Below, one piece after another: positions 42,118 through 50,545 of a stretch of 64,000 nt of DNA. The stretch is from Chloroflexota bacterium. GTDB taxonomy: Bacteria > Chloroflexota > Dehalococcoidia > Lucifugimonadales > UBA3495. Each line of letters starts with the position of its first letter. Within the stretch, counting starts at the first letter, position 1. The notes beneath the pieces are model-generated. The model worked only from the letters and a program-made list of their open reading frames with translations. It was not told the DNA's origin and ran no database searches. Location of the stretch: contig JAPPMU010000020.1 in NCBI GenBank assembly GCA_028873965.1, positions 64,097 to 128,096 on the forward strand, given 5' to 3'. The position numbers and the translations under genes are program-made.

Positions 42118-42597
42118 TTGTCCGACAACGAGGACAACCGCCCGCCAGGAAACCGGCCGAGGAGCGTGTGGGACATACCCGGCGAATGGGCCCGGGCATG
42201 GATTACGATTTTCACTGTCCTCTCTGCCGCCGGGTTCGTTGTCGTCATACTTGACCAGATTTACGGATGGGCAACCACAGGTTTCATCATTGCCGTTATT
42301 ATGGTGATGGCGGTGGTCTTCGCAGTAGCGGCAGTTTCGGCTTTTCTCATTCTCAGAGGGGTGACGGTTCTCATCATGCTTGCACACTGGATTGGTCAGC
42401 AAACTGAAAAACTGCGGGCGCGCCAAAGGTCAGAAGGCCGCGCCGAAGGCATGGAAGAAGGCCGCGCCGAAGGCATTGAGGACGGCCGTGCCGAAAGGGA
42501 TGCCGAATGGCAGGAATGGTACCAGCGGCAGATCGACCGCGGCGCGGCGCTGGATGACCCGCCACCGCAACGAAAGGACCCGGATGACGGGGAGTAA
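42118..42597 (+). CDS. Small membrane protein with GRAEG-repeat tail
   Basis: A 159-residue protein with a TTG start. Two or three hydrophobic spans (AWITIFTVLSAAGFVVVIL, TTGFIIAVIMVMAVVFAVAAVSAFLIL) are followed by a charged tail with repeated EGRAEGMEEGRAEGIEDGRAERD, likely helical, and a PPPQRKDPDDGE end. The 3' part is duplicated immediately downstream as a truncated copy. Its topology (TM segments plus charged repeat tail) is shared with the proteins at 24706, 50051 and 55958. Function unknown. Confidence 0.72.
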   Translation: MSDNEDNRPPGNRPRSVWDIPGEWARAWITIFTVLSAAGFVVVILDQIYGWATTGFIIAVIMVMAVVFAVAAVSAFLILRGVTVLIMLAHWIGQQTEKLRARQRSEGRAEGMEEGRAEGIEDGRAERDAEWQEWYQRQIDRGAALDDPPPQRKDPDDGE

Positions 42598-42605
42598 AGC
42601 CGTGC

Positions 42606-42809
42606 GCGCTTCTCAAAAGGGTGACGGCTCTCATCATGCTTGCGCACTGGATTGGCCAGCAAACTGAAAAACTGCGGGCGCGCCAAAAGTCAGAAGGCCG
42701 CGCCGAAAGGGATGCCGAATGGCAGGAATGGTACCAGCGGCAGATCGACCGCGGCGTGGCCTTGGATGATCCGCCGCCGCAACGGAGAAACCCGGATGAC
42801 GAGGAGTGA
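42606..42809 (+). pseudogene. Truncated tandem copy of the 3' end of the upstream gene
   Basis: From 42609 the sequence repeats 42352-42597 (GGGTGACGG, TCTCATCATGCTTGC, GCACTGGATTGG) at about 90 percent identity by eye, but the 5' half with the membrane spans is absent and the GRAEG repeats are reduced to one. A 62-codon frame from a GTG/ATG could still be read. It is best seen as a duplication remnant. Confidence 0.75.
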
Positions 42810-42812
42810 ACC

Positions 42813-45095
42813 ATGACTACGAACGGCGCTTCAGGCGCGTTGCGAGACATCCACGTAGTGGAGTTCGGGCAGTACGTGCCCGGGCCAATGCTGGGCATGC
42901 TGCTGGCCGACCAGGGCGCGCACGTGATCAAGGTGGAGCGACCGGGCGGCGATCCGGCGCGGTCGGAGCCCGCCTTTGCCACGTGGAACCGGGGCAAGCG
43001 CTCGGTGATGCTGGACCTGAAGACTGACGCCGGTCGCGAGAACGCCCGCCGGCTGGCCGCCAACGCCGACGTGGTAATCGAAAACTTCCGGCCGGGTGTC
43101 GCGGACAGGCTTGGGATCGGATACGAAGAGCTGTCAGCGAACAACCGGCGGCTGATCTACTGTTCCTTGCCCGGGTACGGCGAAGAACACCCGAGCCGCA
43201 ATGAGCCGGGCTGGGATCCGGTCATCAGTGCGGAGACGGGGTTCTACCCCGAGACTTCGGAAAGCGACGGCGAGCCGCTGTTCACGCCGCTGCCCATTGC
43301 CAGCACCTTCTCGGCGCTGCTGGGATCGGTCTCCGTAGCCATGGCGATCAACGCGCGGGACAAGTCGGGCACGGGGCAACGGATCGAAGTGCCGCTGCAC
43401 TCGGCGATGTTCACCGCCATGGGCAGCCGGATCATCAAGTTCAACAACTATGAATACGTGGACCTGTTCGACTTCCCGCGGACGGTGATGTCGCACCCGT
43501 ACCAGTGCGCCGACGGCCGGTGGGTGTACCACCACGGGATGTTCGAGCGGTTCGCGCGGCAGACGCTGACGGCGGCGGGCAAGACCGAATGGATCGAAGA
43601 GGCCACGTCGCTGTTCGGCCGGCCGGTGGACGCGGACACGCTGGCATTCTGGCAGGACCGATTCGCCGAGATGTTCAAAGAGCGCACGGCCTGGCAGTGG
43701 GAGGCGGACATCAACGCGCAGGGCGGGGCGTGCACGGTGTGCAAGACCGTGGACGAGTGGCTGGTGCACGAGCACGCGGTGGACGCGAAGATGGTCGTCG
43801 AGGTGGAGGACGCCGAGCACGGCACGATGAAGCAGCCGGGCGTGCAGGTCAGGCTCCGGGGGACGCCGGGCACCGTCCAGGGTCGGGCTCCCAAATTGGG
43901 AGAGCACACCGACGAGGTGCTGGCTGAGATGGAAAGCGCGCCGGCGCGAGCGGCCGCCGGCAACGGAAACAGCGACGTCATGTCCGCGCTGGAAGGAGTC
44001 AGGGTGCTGGATCTGTGCATCATCCTGGCCGGACCGACCTGCGGGCGGACGCTGGGCGAGTTCGGCGCCGACGTGATCAAGATCGACGACCCGACGCGCA
44101 TCCTAGATCCCATCGGGTACATCGACGTCAACCGGGGCAAGCGCAGCATCATGCTCAACCTCAAGACCGAGGAGGGCCGGGACGTTTTCTGGAAGCTGGT
44201 CGAGTCGGCCGACGTGATCGTGGAGAACAACCGCAAGTCGGCGGTGCAACGGTTGGGCCTGGGTTACGAGGAGGTCAAGAAGGTCAAGCCGGACATCGTG
44301 TACGCGTCGCTGAACGCCTTCGGGTACGACGGGCCGTGGTCGGAGCGGGCCGGCTGGGAACAGCTGGCGCAGGGCACCAGCGGGATGCAGGTACGGCGCG
44401 GCGGCAGGGACGGCAAGCCGATGCTGGCGCCCTACGCGGTGAATGACTACGGCACCGGCCTCATGGGAGCCTACGCCGTGGCACTGGCGCTACACGAGCG
44501 TAACCGGACCGGCAAGGGTCAGTCGGTGGACAGCGGGCTGGCGCTGACCGCCGGTATCCTGCAATCGCCCTATTTCCTGGACTACGAGGGATACCGGCGC
44601 GAGGATATCGAGGGAACGGACGCGCGCGGATACTCAGCGGGTTCACGCTTGTACCAAGCGGCTGACGGATGGCTGTACGTCCATTGTCCCGACGGCGCCG
44701 CCTACGGGTCGTTGTTGTCCGCGTTGAATTTCCGGGACATCCACCACGACAGCGACGCGATCGCCGAGGTAATTCGGGGCAACAGCATCGAGCACTGGAT
44801 GCAGGAGTTGCGTCCGCTGGGGGTTTCGGTTTCGCCGAACCTGACGATGGAGGACTACCGGCACGACCCGGTGGTGCGCGACGCGGGTTTCGTGGTGACG
44901 CGAGACCACACGGTGTGGGGCAGCGTGGACCACTCGGGCACCACGGCGCGGCTGTCGGCGACGCCGCCGCGGCTGGGTCCGCCGGCCCCGTGGTTCGGGA
45001 TGCACACGGACGAGATCCTGGCGGAAGCGGGATACTCGGCGGCGCAGATCGAGGCGCTGAAGGCCTCGGGGGCGGCGGTGACGCGGAGCCCGTAA
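42813..45095 (+). CDS. Double-domain CoA-transferase family III (CaiB/BaiF) fusion
   Basis: A 760-residue protein with two complete CaiB/BaiF (formyl-CoA transferase-like) domains in tandem. Domain 1 (residues 8-375) has VVEFGQYVPGPMLGMLLADQGAHVIKVE and NRGKRSVMLDLKT. Domain 2 (388-750) has VLDLCIILAGPTCGRTLGEFGADVIKID and NRGKRSIMLNLKTEEGRD. Family III enzymes move CoA between acids through an aspartyl-CoA intermediate and form interlocked dimers, so the fusion could be an intramolecular dimer. The substrate cannot be assigned. The last 13 codons are repeated in the antitoxin gene 680 nt further on. Confidence 0.9.
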   Translation: MTTNGASGALRDIHVVEFGQYVPGPMLGMLLADQGAHVIKVERPGGDPARSEPAFATWNRGKRSVMLDLKTDAGRENARRLAANADVVIENFRPGVADRLGIGYEELSANNRRLIYCSLPGYGEEHPSRNEPGWDPVISAETGFYPETSESDGEPLFTPLPIASTFSALLGSVSVAMAINARDKSGTGQRIEVPLHSAMFTAMGSRIIKFNNYEYVDLFDFPRTVMSHPYQCADGRWVYHHGMFERFARQTLTAAGKTEWIEEATSLFGRPVDADTLAFWQDRFAEMFKERTAWQWEADINAQGGACTVCKTVDEWLVHEHAVDAKMVVEVEDAEHGTMKQPGVQVRLRGTPGTVQGRAPKLGEHTDEVLAEMESAPARAAAGNGNSDVMSALEGVRVLDLCIILAGPTCGRTLGEFGADVIKIDDPTRILDPIGYIDVNRGKRSIMLNLKTEEGRDVFWKLVESADVIVENNRKSAVQRLGLGYEEVKKVKPDIVYASLNAFGYDGPWSERAGWEQLAQGTSGMQVRRGGRDGKPMLAPYAVNDYGTGLMGAYAVALALHERNRTGKGQSVDSGLALTAGILQSPYFLDYEGYRREDIEGTDARGYSAGSRLYQAADGWLYVHCPDGAAYGSLLSALNFRDIHHDSDAIAEVIRGNSIEHWMQELRPLGVSVSPNLTMEDYRHDPVVRDAGFVVTRDHTVWGSVDHSGTTARLSATPPRLGPPAPWFGMHTDEILAEAGYSAAQIEALKASGAAVTRSP
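45057..45095 (+). repeat. 39-bp direct repeat, copy 1
   Basis: CTGAAGGCCTCGGGGGCGGC... to the stop codon of the CoA-transferase gene; 36 of 39 positions equal copy 2 at 45738. The repeats bracket the BrnT-antitoxin module. Confidence 0.85.
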
Positions 45096-45142
45096 TGGCG
45101 TATCGCTGTCTGGCGTAGTACCGTCGAATCGTCAGGTGGCCT

Positions 45143-45412
45143 GTGATCTACGAGTGGGACGAAGCCAAGCGCCGTGACACGATGGAGCAACGGAGCATTG
45201 ACTTCGCTGACTTGAACCACTTTGAGTGGGATACAGCGATCCATCGCCGCAGCGACCGCCAGGGCGAAGTCAGGTGGGCCAGCCTCGGCTACATATCCGG
45301 CAGACTGCATCACGTGGTATGGACGGAGCGCGGCGACAACGTCCGCATCGTCAGCCTGAGGGTAGCCAGCGTTAGGGAAAGGAGAGATTATGAGCACGCC
45401 CGCGGACGCTAA
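45143..45412 (+). CDS. brnT: BrnT-family toxin (DUF497), second copy
   Basis: An 89-residue protein with the BrnT signature: IYEWDEAKRRDTMEQRSIDFADL, HFEWDTAIHRRSDRQGEVRW and the C-terminal VRIVSLRVASVRERRDYE. The asparagine-x-x-KH part of the usual motif is changed to MEQRSIDF. The start is GTG. It overlaps the antitoxin gene by 23 nt. It is clearly homologous to the BrnT at 6904 but with only moderate identity, so the two modules are independent acquisitions or old duplicates. Confidence 0.88.
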   Translation: MIYEWDEAKRRDTMEQRSIDFADLNHFEWDTAIHRRSDRQGEVRWASLGYISGRLHHVVWTERGDNVRIVSLRVASVRERRDYEHARGR

Positions 45413-45776
45413 CCGCGACCGATTACCCTTCACGGAATACGCCCAGGCGGCGTTGGAGAGGGAAGCAGAACAGAGCGGCCATCCTGACGCCGCCAGGCTC
45501 TCCTTTGAGGAACTGGCGGCCAGCACGATGACTTTCGACGAGGTGGCCGCGCAGTATGGCGAGGAGACTGCCGTCAACATCGTTATCGCCAGAGACCCCG
45601 ACGCCCCGGAATGGACCCCGGAAGATTTCGCCCAGGCCCGGCCCACCGGCGAGGTTGTCCCCCACGTCCTGGAACGATGGCGGCGAGCTAAACCCAGCGC
45701 GCCCGACGAAGGGAAAACCCCTGCCGAGGAGGCTGCGTTGAAGGCTTCGGGAGCGGCGGTGACGCGGAGCCCGTAA
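45390..45776 (+). CDS. BrnT-associated antitoxin with captured C-terminus
   Basis: A 128-residue protein. Residues 57-105 (AVNIVIARDPDAPEWTPEDFAQARPTGEVVPHVLERWR) match the usual antitoxin partner of BrnT. The N-terminal 55 residues are an unusual addition. The last 12 residues (LKASGAAVTRSP) are identical to the C-terminus of the CoA-transferase upstream, because the last 39 nt are a direct repeat. The original antitoxin C-terminus, which would hold the ribbon-helix-helix segment, therefore seems to be replaced. It is 11 nt before the large restriction-modification gene. Confidence 0.75.
   Translation: MSTPADANRDRLPFTEYAQAALEREAEQSGHPDAARLSFEELAASTMTFDEVAAQYGEETAVNIVIARDPDAPEWTPEDFAQARPTGEVVPHVLERWRRAKPSAPDEGKTPAEEAALKASGAAVTRSP
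45738..45776 (+). repeat. 39-bp direct repeat, copy 2
   Basis: TTGAAGGCTTCGGGAGCGGC... to the stop codon of the antitoxin gene; three mismatches to copy 1. Confidence 0.85.
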
Positions 45777-45787
45777 AAGCGACGACG

Positions 45788-48700
45788 ATGGCCACCGAAA
45801 AAGAGCAGGAGACCTTTGGCCTCGTCATAGACCGTCACCGCAGCGGCGACACGGAGAATGATATCCGGCTGGCCTTCATCCGGTTCATGGAAACGGCGGG
45901 AATCGCCGACCTGCCGGACATGGCGACCGAGGGGCCGCCCGGAGTCGGACACGCCGGCCGGATGGACCTGTACGTACACAACACGTGCATCGAGTTCAAA
46001 ACCGACATCCTGCGCAACGGCGCGCCCAACCCGGAGCACGTCGCGCAGTTGGACGGGTACATCGAAAACCTGCTCAAGGCCGGCAGCGGGGTGCGGAACG
46101 GCGTCCTCACCGACGGCGTCCACTACTTCCTGCGACGGGTGGGCGAGGAGAAACTGCCGCTACAGCGCGGGGAGACGCACCGCACCTTTGACCGCCCGGA
46201 ACAGGCGCCCCGCCTGCGGGAGTACCTGCACGGCATCATCTCCGCGCCGGCCGAAAACGTCAGCCCGACGGCGGAGAACCTCGAAAGGCACTTCGGCAGC
46301 GACTCCGACGCATTTCGCGCCGGCAACCTGCTCTTGCAGGAAGCCTACGCCGCCCACCGCGATGACCCAACCGTGGCGGTGAAACGCCGGCTCTGGCAGG
46401 ACCTGCTGCAGGTGGCATTGGGCAAGGACGCCGCCACGGCCGGCGACGAAAGCGACTGGCTGTTCATCCGGCACACCTACGTCACCAGCCTGATCGCCGT
46501 CATCATGCAGCAGCAACTGCTGGGCGACGTGGCCCGCCACGCCTCCGAAAGGCCGGACGCCCTGCTCAAAGGGCGCATCCTGGCCGAACAGTCCGACCTG
46601 CACGGCGTCATCGACGCCGACCTGTTCACCTGGCCCACGGAGGTGGGTGAAAGCGCGTACCTGCGGGAAATCGCCCGCGTCGTCGAGCAATTCGACTGGA
46701 CGCAGAGCCCGCGCGAAGTGGCGCCCACCCTTTACCAGAACGTGATCACGCCGGAAGAGCGCAAGCGACTGGGCGAATACTACACGCCGCGCTGGCTGGC
46801 CCAGGAAATCACCGAGGCCGTGGTGGACGACCCGCTGCACCAGCGGGCGCTGGACCCATCCTGCGGCAGCGGCACGTTTATCGAAACGGCGGTGGAGCGG
46901 ATTATCAGCCACGCCGGCGAACTGTCGGCGGCGGCCACGCTGCGGAAATTGCAGGAGAACGTGGTCGGAATCGACATTCACCCGGTGGCCGTGCAGCTGG
47001 CCAAGGCCACCTGGGTAATGGCCGCCGCCGACACCATCCGCGCCGCCCGCGCCGAATCCACTGATACGGGCACGGGTGATATGGACACGGGCACGGGCGC
47101 CGTGAGCGCGCCCATCTACCTGGGCGATTCCATGCAGCTGCGCTACGACACCGGCACGCTCACCGCCAGCCAATCCATCGAGCTGGAAACCCGCGAGACC
47201 CTGCCGGGCCACGCGGCGCCGGTCACCTTCAGCATCCCCAGGGAACTGGCCCGCCAGCAGGCCGACGTTGACCGGCTCATCTCCGAAATGGCCGCCGCCA
47301 TTGACTCGTCAAAAATCCGGGAAGGGCGCGACGCGGAGCGCGTTGTCGACGGCTACCCGATGTCCGACGAGTGCCGCCGGAGCATGAAAGCCGTGGCCGC
47401 CACCATGGGGGAACTGCACGCCGCCGGCCGCAACCACGTCTGGGCATATTACATCCGCAACATGATCCGCCCGGCGGTGATCGCCGAGGAGAAGGTTGAC
47501 CGCATCATCGGCAACCCGCCGTGGCTCACCTACGGCCAGAGCGCGGACATCATCCGCGAAGAGCTGCGCGGCATGAGCGAGCAACGCTACCGGATCTGGG
47601 CCGGCGGCAAACTGGCCCCGCACCAGGACATCGCCACGCTGTTCTACACCCGCTGCGCCGAGTTGTACGCCCGAGACGGGGCGGTCATCGGCATGGTGCT
47701 GCCCCACAGCGCCCTGCGTTCCGGCCAGCACCTGAAGTGGCGCGGCGGAGCCTACCGTCGCCGGCGCGACCGCAGCGCGCCGAGCGTCAACGTAAACTTC
47801 CAGGTTCAGGAGCCGTGGGACCTGGACAACGTAACGCCGGACTTCTTCCCCATGCCGGCCAGCGTGGTATTCGCGGAGTACACGGCCGGCGAATCGGGCA
47901 AGCCGCTGGCGCCGGGAACCGTGCGGGTCTGGCGCGGCGACTGGCAGGATGACTACGCCGGCATCACTCGCCAGAGCGAAGCGCTGCACCACGACGACGG
48001 GACATACAAGTCGCCCTACGCCGAACTTTCCAGCCAGGGGCCGACCATCTATGATCGCCGGCTTTTCTTCGTTGAGACTATTCCCCACACCGCGATGCTT
48101 CCGGCCGCTAACACCACCAACATCAAGCCTCGATTAGGCAGTCAAGACAAGGTCACTTACGCAGGAGAATTGAACAAACTCGACGGCGTCGTGGGCAACG
48201 ACCATCTTTTTGACGTGTACGTGGGAGAGTGTATTGCGCCTTACGTGGCACTCGACCCGCTGAAAGCCGCTCTTCCGGTGCATCGCAGCACCATGACCAT
48301 GCCTTTGAACCACGACGAGTGCACAGACAACAAGCACGACGCCTGTCGCTTGGAAGTAGAGGCTTTGCACTCCACGATGCAACGACGCTGGACCAACGCC
48401 GTCGCGATGTTCCGCGATGCTCATGCAGGCCGGAGCATCACTGAACTCCTGGCTAACTTGAACCACCTCAACAAAATGACCGACCAGTTGGAGTCCCTGC
48501 GAGCCGCAGCGAACGACGGTGATGCCATCCGAGTGGCATATACCACGTCAGGTGAGCCAACCGCTGCAATAGTCGCAAGCACAAACGCTATCGTGGAGAG
48601 TACCTCGTACCAAACAATTTGCCGGTCGAAAAACGAAGCCTACTACCTACTGGCCATTATCAACAGCAACGAACTTGCAAAGCAGGCGAAGCCGTTTTGT

Positions 48701-49039
48701 CCTACCAATTGGGCGAAGGAGATACGGCATTTCCACAAGCACGGCTGGAAGTTGCCCATCCCGCGCTACGACGCCGGCGACGCGCTGCACGTCCGGCTCA
48801 GCGAACTGGGCGCAACCGCCGAGCAGGAATGCCAGGCGATAATCGCCGAGAGCGACATCATGTCTCGGCCCGCCGGTGACGCTCAATCCCGTGCCGCCCG
48901 ACGCCTGCTGCGCCACGAATGGCAACCCAACAGCGCAACGGCGCGGGCAATTGAGGAAGCGGTTGGTAGGTTGCTGAGCGAGCCGGGGCAGGCGGCGTTG
49001 GCGGCGCGGCAGATGACTTCAACGAAAATTAGCACGTAG
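45788..49039 (+). CDS. Type IIG-like restriction-modification enzyme (PD-(D/E)XK + N6-adenine methyltransferase)
   Basis: A 1083-residue fusion. An N-terminal nuclease-like module has GRMDLYVHNTCIEFKTDI, giving D and E-x-K of a PD-(D/E)XK fold (residues 55-75). A gamma-class adenine methyltransferase follows: RKRLGEYYTPRWLA and ALDPSCGSGTFIETAV (motif I, about 350-365) and RIIGNPPWLTYG (motif IV NPPW, near 575). The C-terminal 350 residues, from about 48080, are lower in GC and probably hold target recognition, as such domains are exchanged by recombination. A single protein would both mark and cut DNA. An HNH nuclease follows after nine nt. Confidence 0.85.
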   Translation: MATEKEQETFGLVIDRHRSGDTENDIRLAFIRFMETAGIADLPDMATEGPPGVGHAGRMDLYVHNTCIEFKTDILRNGAPNPEHVAQLDGYIENLLKAGSGVRNGVLTDGVHYFLRRVGEEKLPLQRGETHRTFDRPEQAPRLREYLHGIISAPAENVSPTAENLERHFGSDSDAFRAGNLLLQEAYAAHRDDPTVAVKRRLWQDLLQVALGKDAATAGDESDWLFIRHTYVTSLIAVIMQQQLLGDVARHASERPDALLKGRILAEQSDLHGVIDADLFTWPTEVGESAYLREIARVVEQFDWTQSPREVAPTLYQNVITPEERKRLGEYYTPRWLAQEITEAVVDDPLHQRALDPSCGSGTFIETAVERIISHAGELSAAATLRKLQENVVGIDIHPVAVQLAKATWVMAAADTIRAARAESTDTGTGDMDTGTGAVSAPIYLGDSMQLRYDTGTLTASQSIELETRETLPGHAAPVTFSIPRELARQQADVDRLISEMAAAIDSSKIREGRDAERVVDGYPMSDECRRSMKAVAATMGELHAAGRNHVWAYYIRNMIRPAVIAEEKVDRIIGNPPWLTYGQSADIIREELRGMSEQRYRIWAGGKLAPHQDIATLFYTRCAELYARDGAVIGMVLPHSALRSGQHLKWRGGAYRRRRDRSAPSVNVNFQVQEPWDLDNVTPDFFPMPASVVFAEYTAGESGKPLAPGTVRVWRGDWQDDYAGITRQSEALHHDDGTYKSPYAELSSQGPTIYDRRLFFVETIPHTAMLPAANTTNIKPRLGSQDKVTYAGELNKLDGVVGNDHLFDVYVGECIAPYVALDPLKAALPVHRSTMTMPLNHDECTDNKHDACRLEVEALHSTMQRRWTNAVAMFRDAHAGRSITELLANLNHLNKMTDQLESLRAAANDGDAIRVAYTTSGEPTAAIVASTNAIVESTSYQTICRSKNEAYYLLAIINSNELAKQAKPFCPTNWAKEIRHFHKHGWKLPIPRYDAGDALHVRLSELGATAEQECQAIIAESDIMSRPAGDAQSRAARRLLRHEWQPNSATARAIEEAVGRLLSEPGQAALAARQMTSTKIST

Positions 49040-49048
49040 GTATATAAC

Positions 49049-49663
49049 ATGAATAGCAGAAATAATCCCCCTGCGTCGCCGCACGAACGACCGTTCTCTA
49101 CCACCGCCGAGAAATACAACGCGGAATACGCAAGCGGTAAAGTAACTGGTTCCAACTTCCCACACCACGAGGTGCGCAGCCTCCCGGGATACGTGGAACG
49201 GAACACACCGGGCCTCACGGGAAGCGATGTTACCAAGGAACTCGCCCGCCACCTTACGGAATACGCAGAAAGGCATGGTTGTCCGTTGCCCTACGAGCAA
49301 CGCGACATTGCGTTTTACCTCTGGCTACAAGCGAGCCGCAGTATGCTCGCGTGGGATGAAATCTTCAATGTAGTACGCGCGACTAGGAAGCGGTATGGTC
49401 TCCAGCCAATCGCTCACTACTTCGGCTACCGCTCAATAATAATGAGAAAGGCAGGAAGAGCAAGGGACAGAAAGCTAATTAAGCTGATCCGGTACATTTC
49501 GCAAGAAGGTGAGTGCAACGGGTGCCGCCTGGAGTTTCCATTCAATGACCTGACGCTGGACCGGATCCGGCCAGGGAAAGCAAACGGCGCGTACAACTTG
49601 GCCAATGTACAACTCATGTGTCAACCCTGCAACAACGACAAAGGAGACAGCTACGTCCAGTAG
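49049..49663 (+). CDS. HNH endonuclease
   Basis: A 204-residue protein. The C-terminal HNH module reads CNGCRLEFPFNDLTLDRIRPG, then GAYNLANVQLMCQPCNNDKGD. It has two CxxC pairs for zinc, the DRI strand in place of the first HNH histidine (D-x-I type), N in NLANVQ and the last N/K residues. The first 130 residues are of unknown fold, basic and helical. It directly follows the restriction-modification gene, so it may be a second nuclease of the same system. GC content is clearly lower than the surrounding genes. Confidence 0.85.
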   Translation: MNSRNNPPASPHERPFSTTAEKYNAEYASGKVTGSNFPHHEVRSLPGYVERNTPGLTGSDVTKELARHLTEYAERHGCPLPYEQRDIAFYLWLQASRSMLAWDEIFNVVRATRKRYGLQPIAHYFGYRSIIMRKAGRARDRKLIKLIRYISQEGECNGCRLEFPFNDLTLDRIRPGKANGAYNLANVQLMCQPCNNDKGDSYVQ

Positions 49664-49819
49664 GCAAAGGGACATGAGCATCCGCACCTTGAAATTCGAC
49701 CTCCGCCATGACCTGGCCGACAGCCGGGCCATCGGCTGCCCCACACCACTATTGGCGGCCCAATCAGCCCATACCGCCGCTTGTCGAGACACGAATGCAC
49801 ACCCTCCGGGAGGAAAACC

Positions 49820-50029
49820 ATGAACCAACTGGTGCAAGACGCCTTCAATCGGGCGGCTGAGTTTCCTCTTGAAGAACAGGACCGGTTCGCCAGATTCCTG
49901 CTGGCCGAGCTTGAGGCGAACCGATAATGGGAGCAGCTATTCGACCGGCCGGAATCGGTTGAGTTGCTGAGCCGCCTGGCCAGCGAAGCCCTGGCCGACC
50001 ACCGAGCGGGAGCCGCAAGTGAAGGATAA
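49820..50029 (+). pseudogene. Antitoxin-like gene interrupted by a stop codon
   Basis: A good Shine-Dalgarno GGGAGG precedes an ATG that opens MNQLVQDAFNRAAEFPLEEQ, continues through RFARFLLAELEANR and hits TAA at 49925. Reading on in the same frame gives WEQLFDRPESVELLSRLASEALADHRAG to a second stop at 50027-50029. Both halves together match a common family of about 70-residue antitoxin-like proteins with the E(E/Q)Q..LA..LLEEL...R.WEELF....L..LA.EAL.EH.AG pattern. The TAA therefore looks like a nonsense mutation. The usual toxin partner downstream is absent. Confidence 0.7.
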
Positions 50030-50050
50030 TACAAGGACGACCGCCAATTG

Positions 50051-50539
50051 ATGCGCCAAATCAACCACGTTTGGAAGCTGATCCCCGCCGCATCCGCCGG
50101 CCTGGTCATAGCGGCCATCGTTCGACTCAACCCGACCAATATCGATCTCAAAAGCCCCGACTGGCGCTACACGGCCTCGTTTGCCCAGGACCAGGCCTTT
50201 GAGTACACTGTGCTTGCCACCGCCGTGATGGTGCTGGTCCACTGGCTTAAGGGCGACATTCACGCCGGGGCCGTTGTCATTGTCAATGCCGCCGCAAACG
50301 CGCTGGGCGTTCCGCCGCTGTCGCACGTTTACGCGCTGCTCATGGAGGCGATCAAAATGGTGCTGAGAAAAATCAAGCGCGACGTGATCGAATCGATACG
50401 TTCCGACGGCCGCAGAGAGGGCCGCGAAGCCGGAATCAAATACGTGCTCCGCCAGCAAAATCCCCAAGCCGACGAGCAGGAAATTCAACGTCGCTACGAG
50501 GAAGTCATCGCCACCATGCCGGATGACACACGTCCCTGA
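50051..50539 (+). CDS. Small membrane protein with charged C-terminal tail
   Basis: About 162 residues. Two hydrophobic spans (LIPAASAGLVIAAIV near 12, YTVLATAVMVLVHWL near 55) and a possible third (GAVVIVNAAANALGVPPL) are followed by a long charged helical tail with GRREGREAGIKYVLRQ and QEIQRRYEEVIA. ATG 50051 directly follows the TTG used in the track. Its topology recalls the other three small membrane proteins of this window. Function unknown. Confidence 0.68.
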   Translation: MRQINHVWKLIPAASAGLVIAAIVRLNPTNIDLKSPDWRYTASFAQDQAFEYTVLATAVMVLVHWLKGDIHAGAVVIVNAAANALGVPPLSHVYALLMEAIKMVLRKIKRDVIESIRSDGRREGREAGIKYVLRQQNPQADEQEIQRRYEEVIATMPDDTRP

Positions 50540-50545
50540 TCAGAA

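Noticed and set aside
40638-42248. 536-codon minus-strand ORF
   Set aside because: Only the last 85 codons (FmdB, 40638-40895) are real; the rest is antisense to the FAD oxidoreductase.
49605-49823. 72-codon ORF after the HNH gene
   Set aside because: Overlaps the HNH 3' end, has no Shine-Dalgarno and no motif; the antitoxin-like start at 49820 is better supported.
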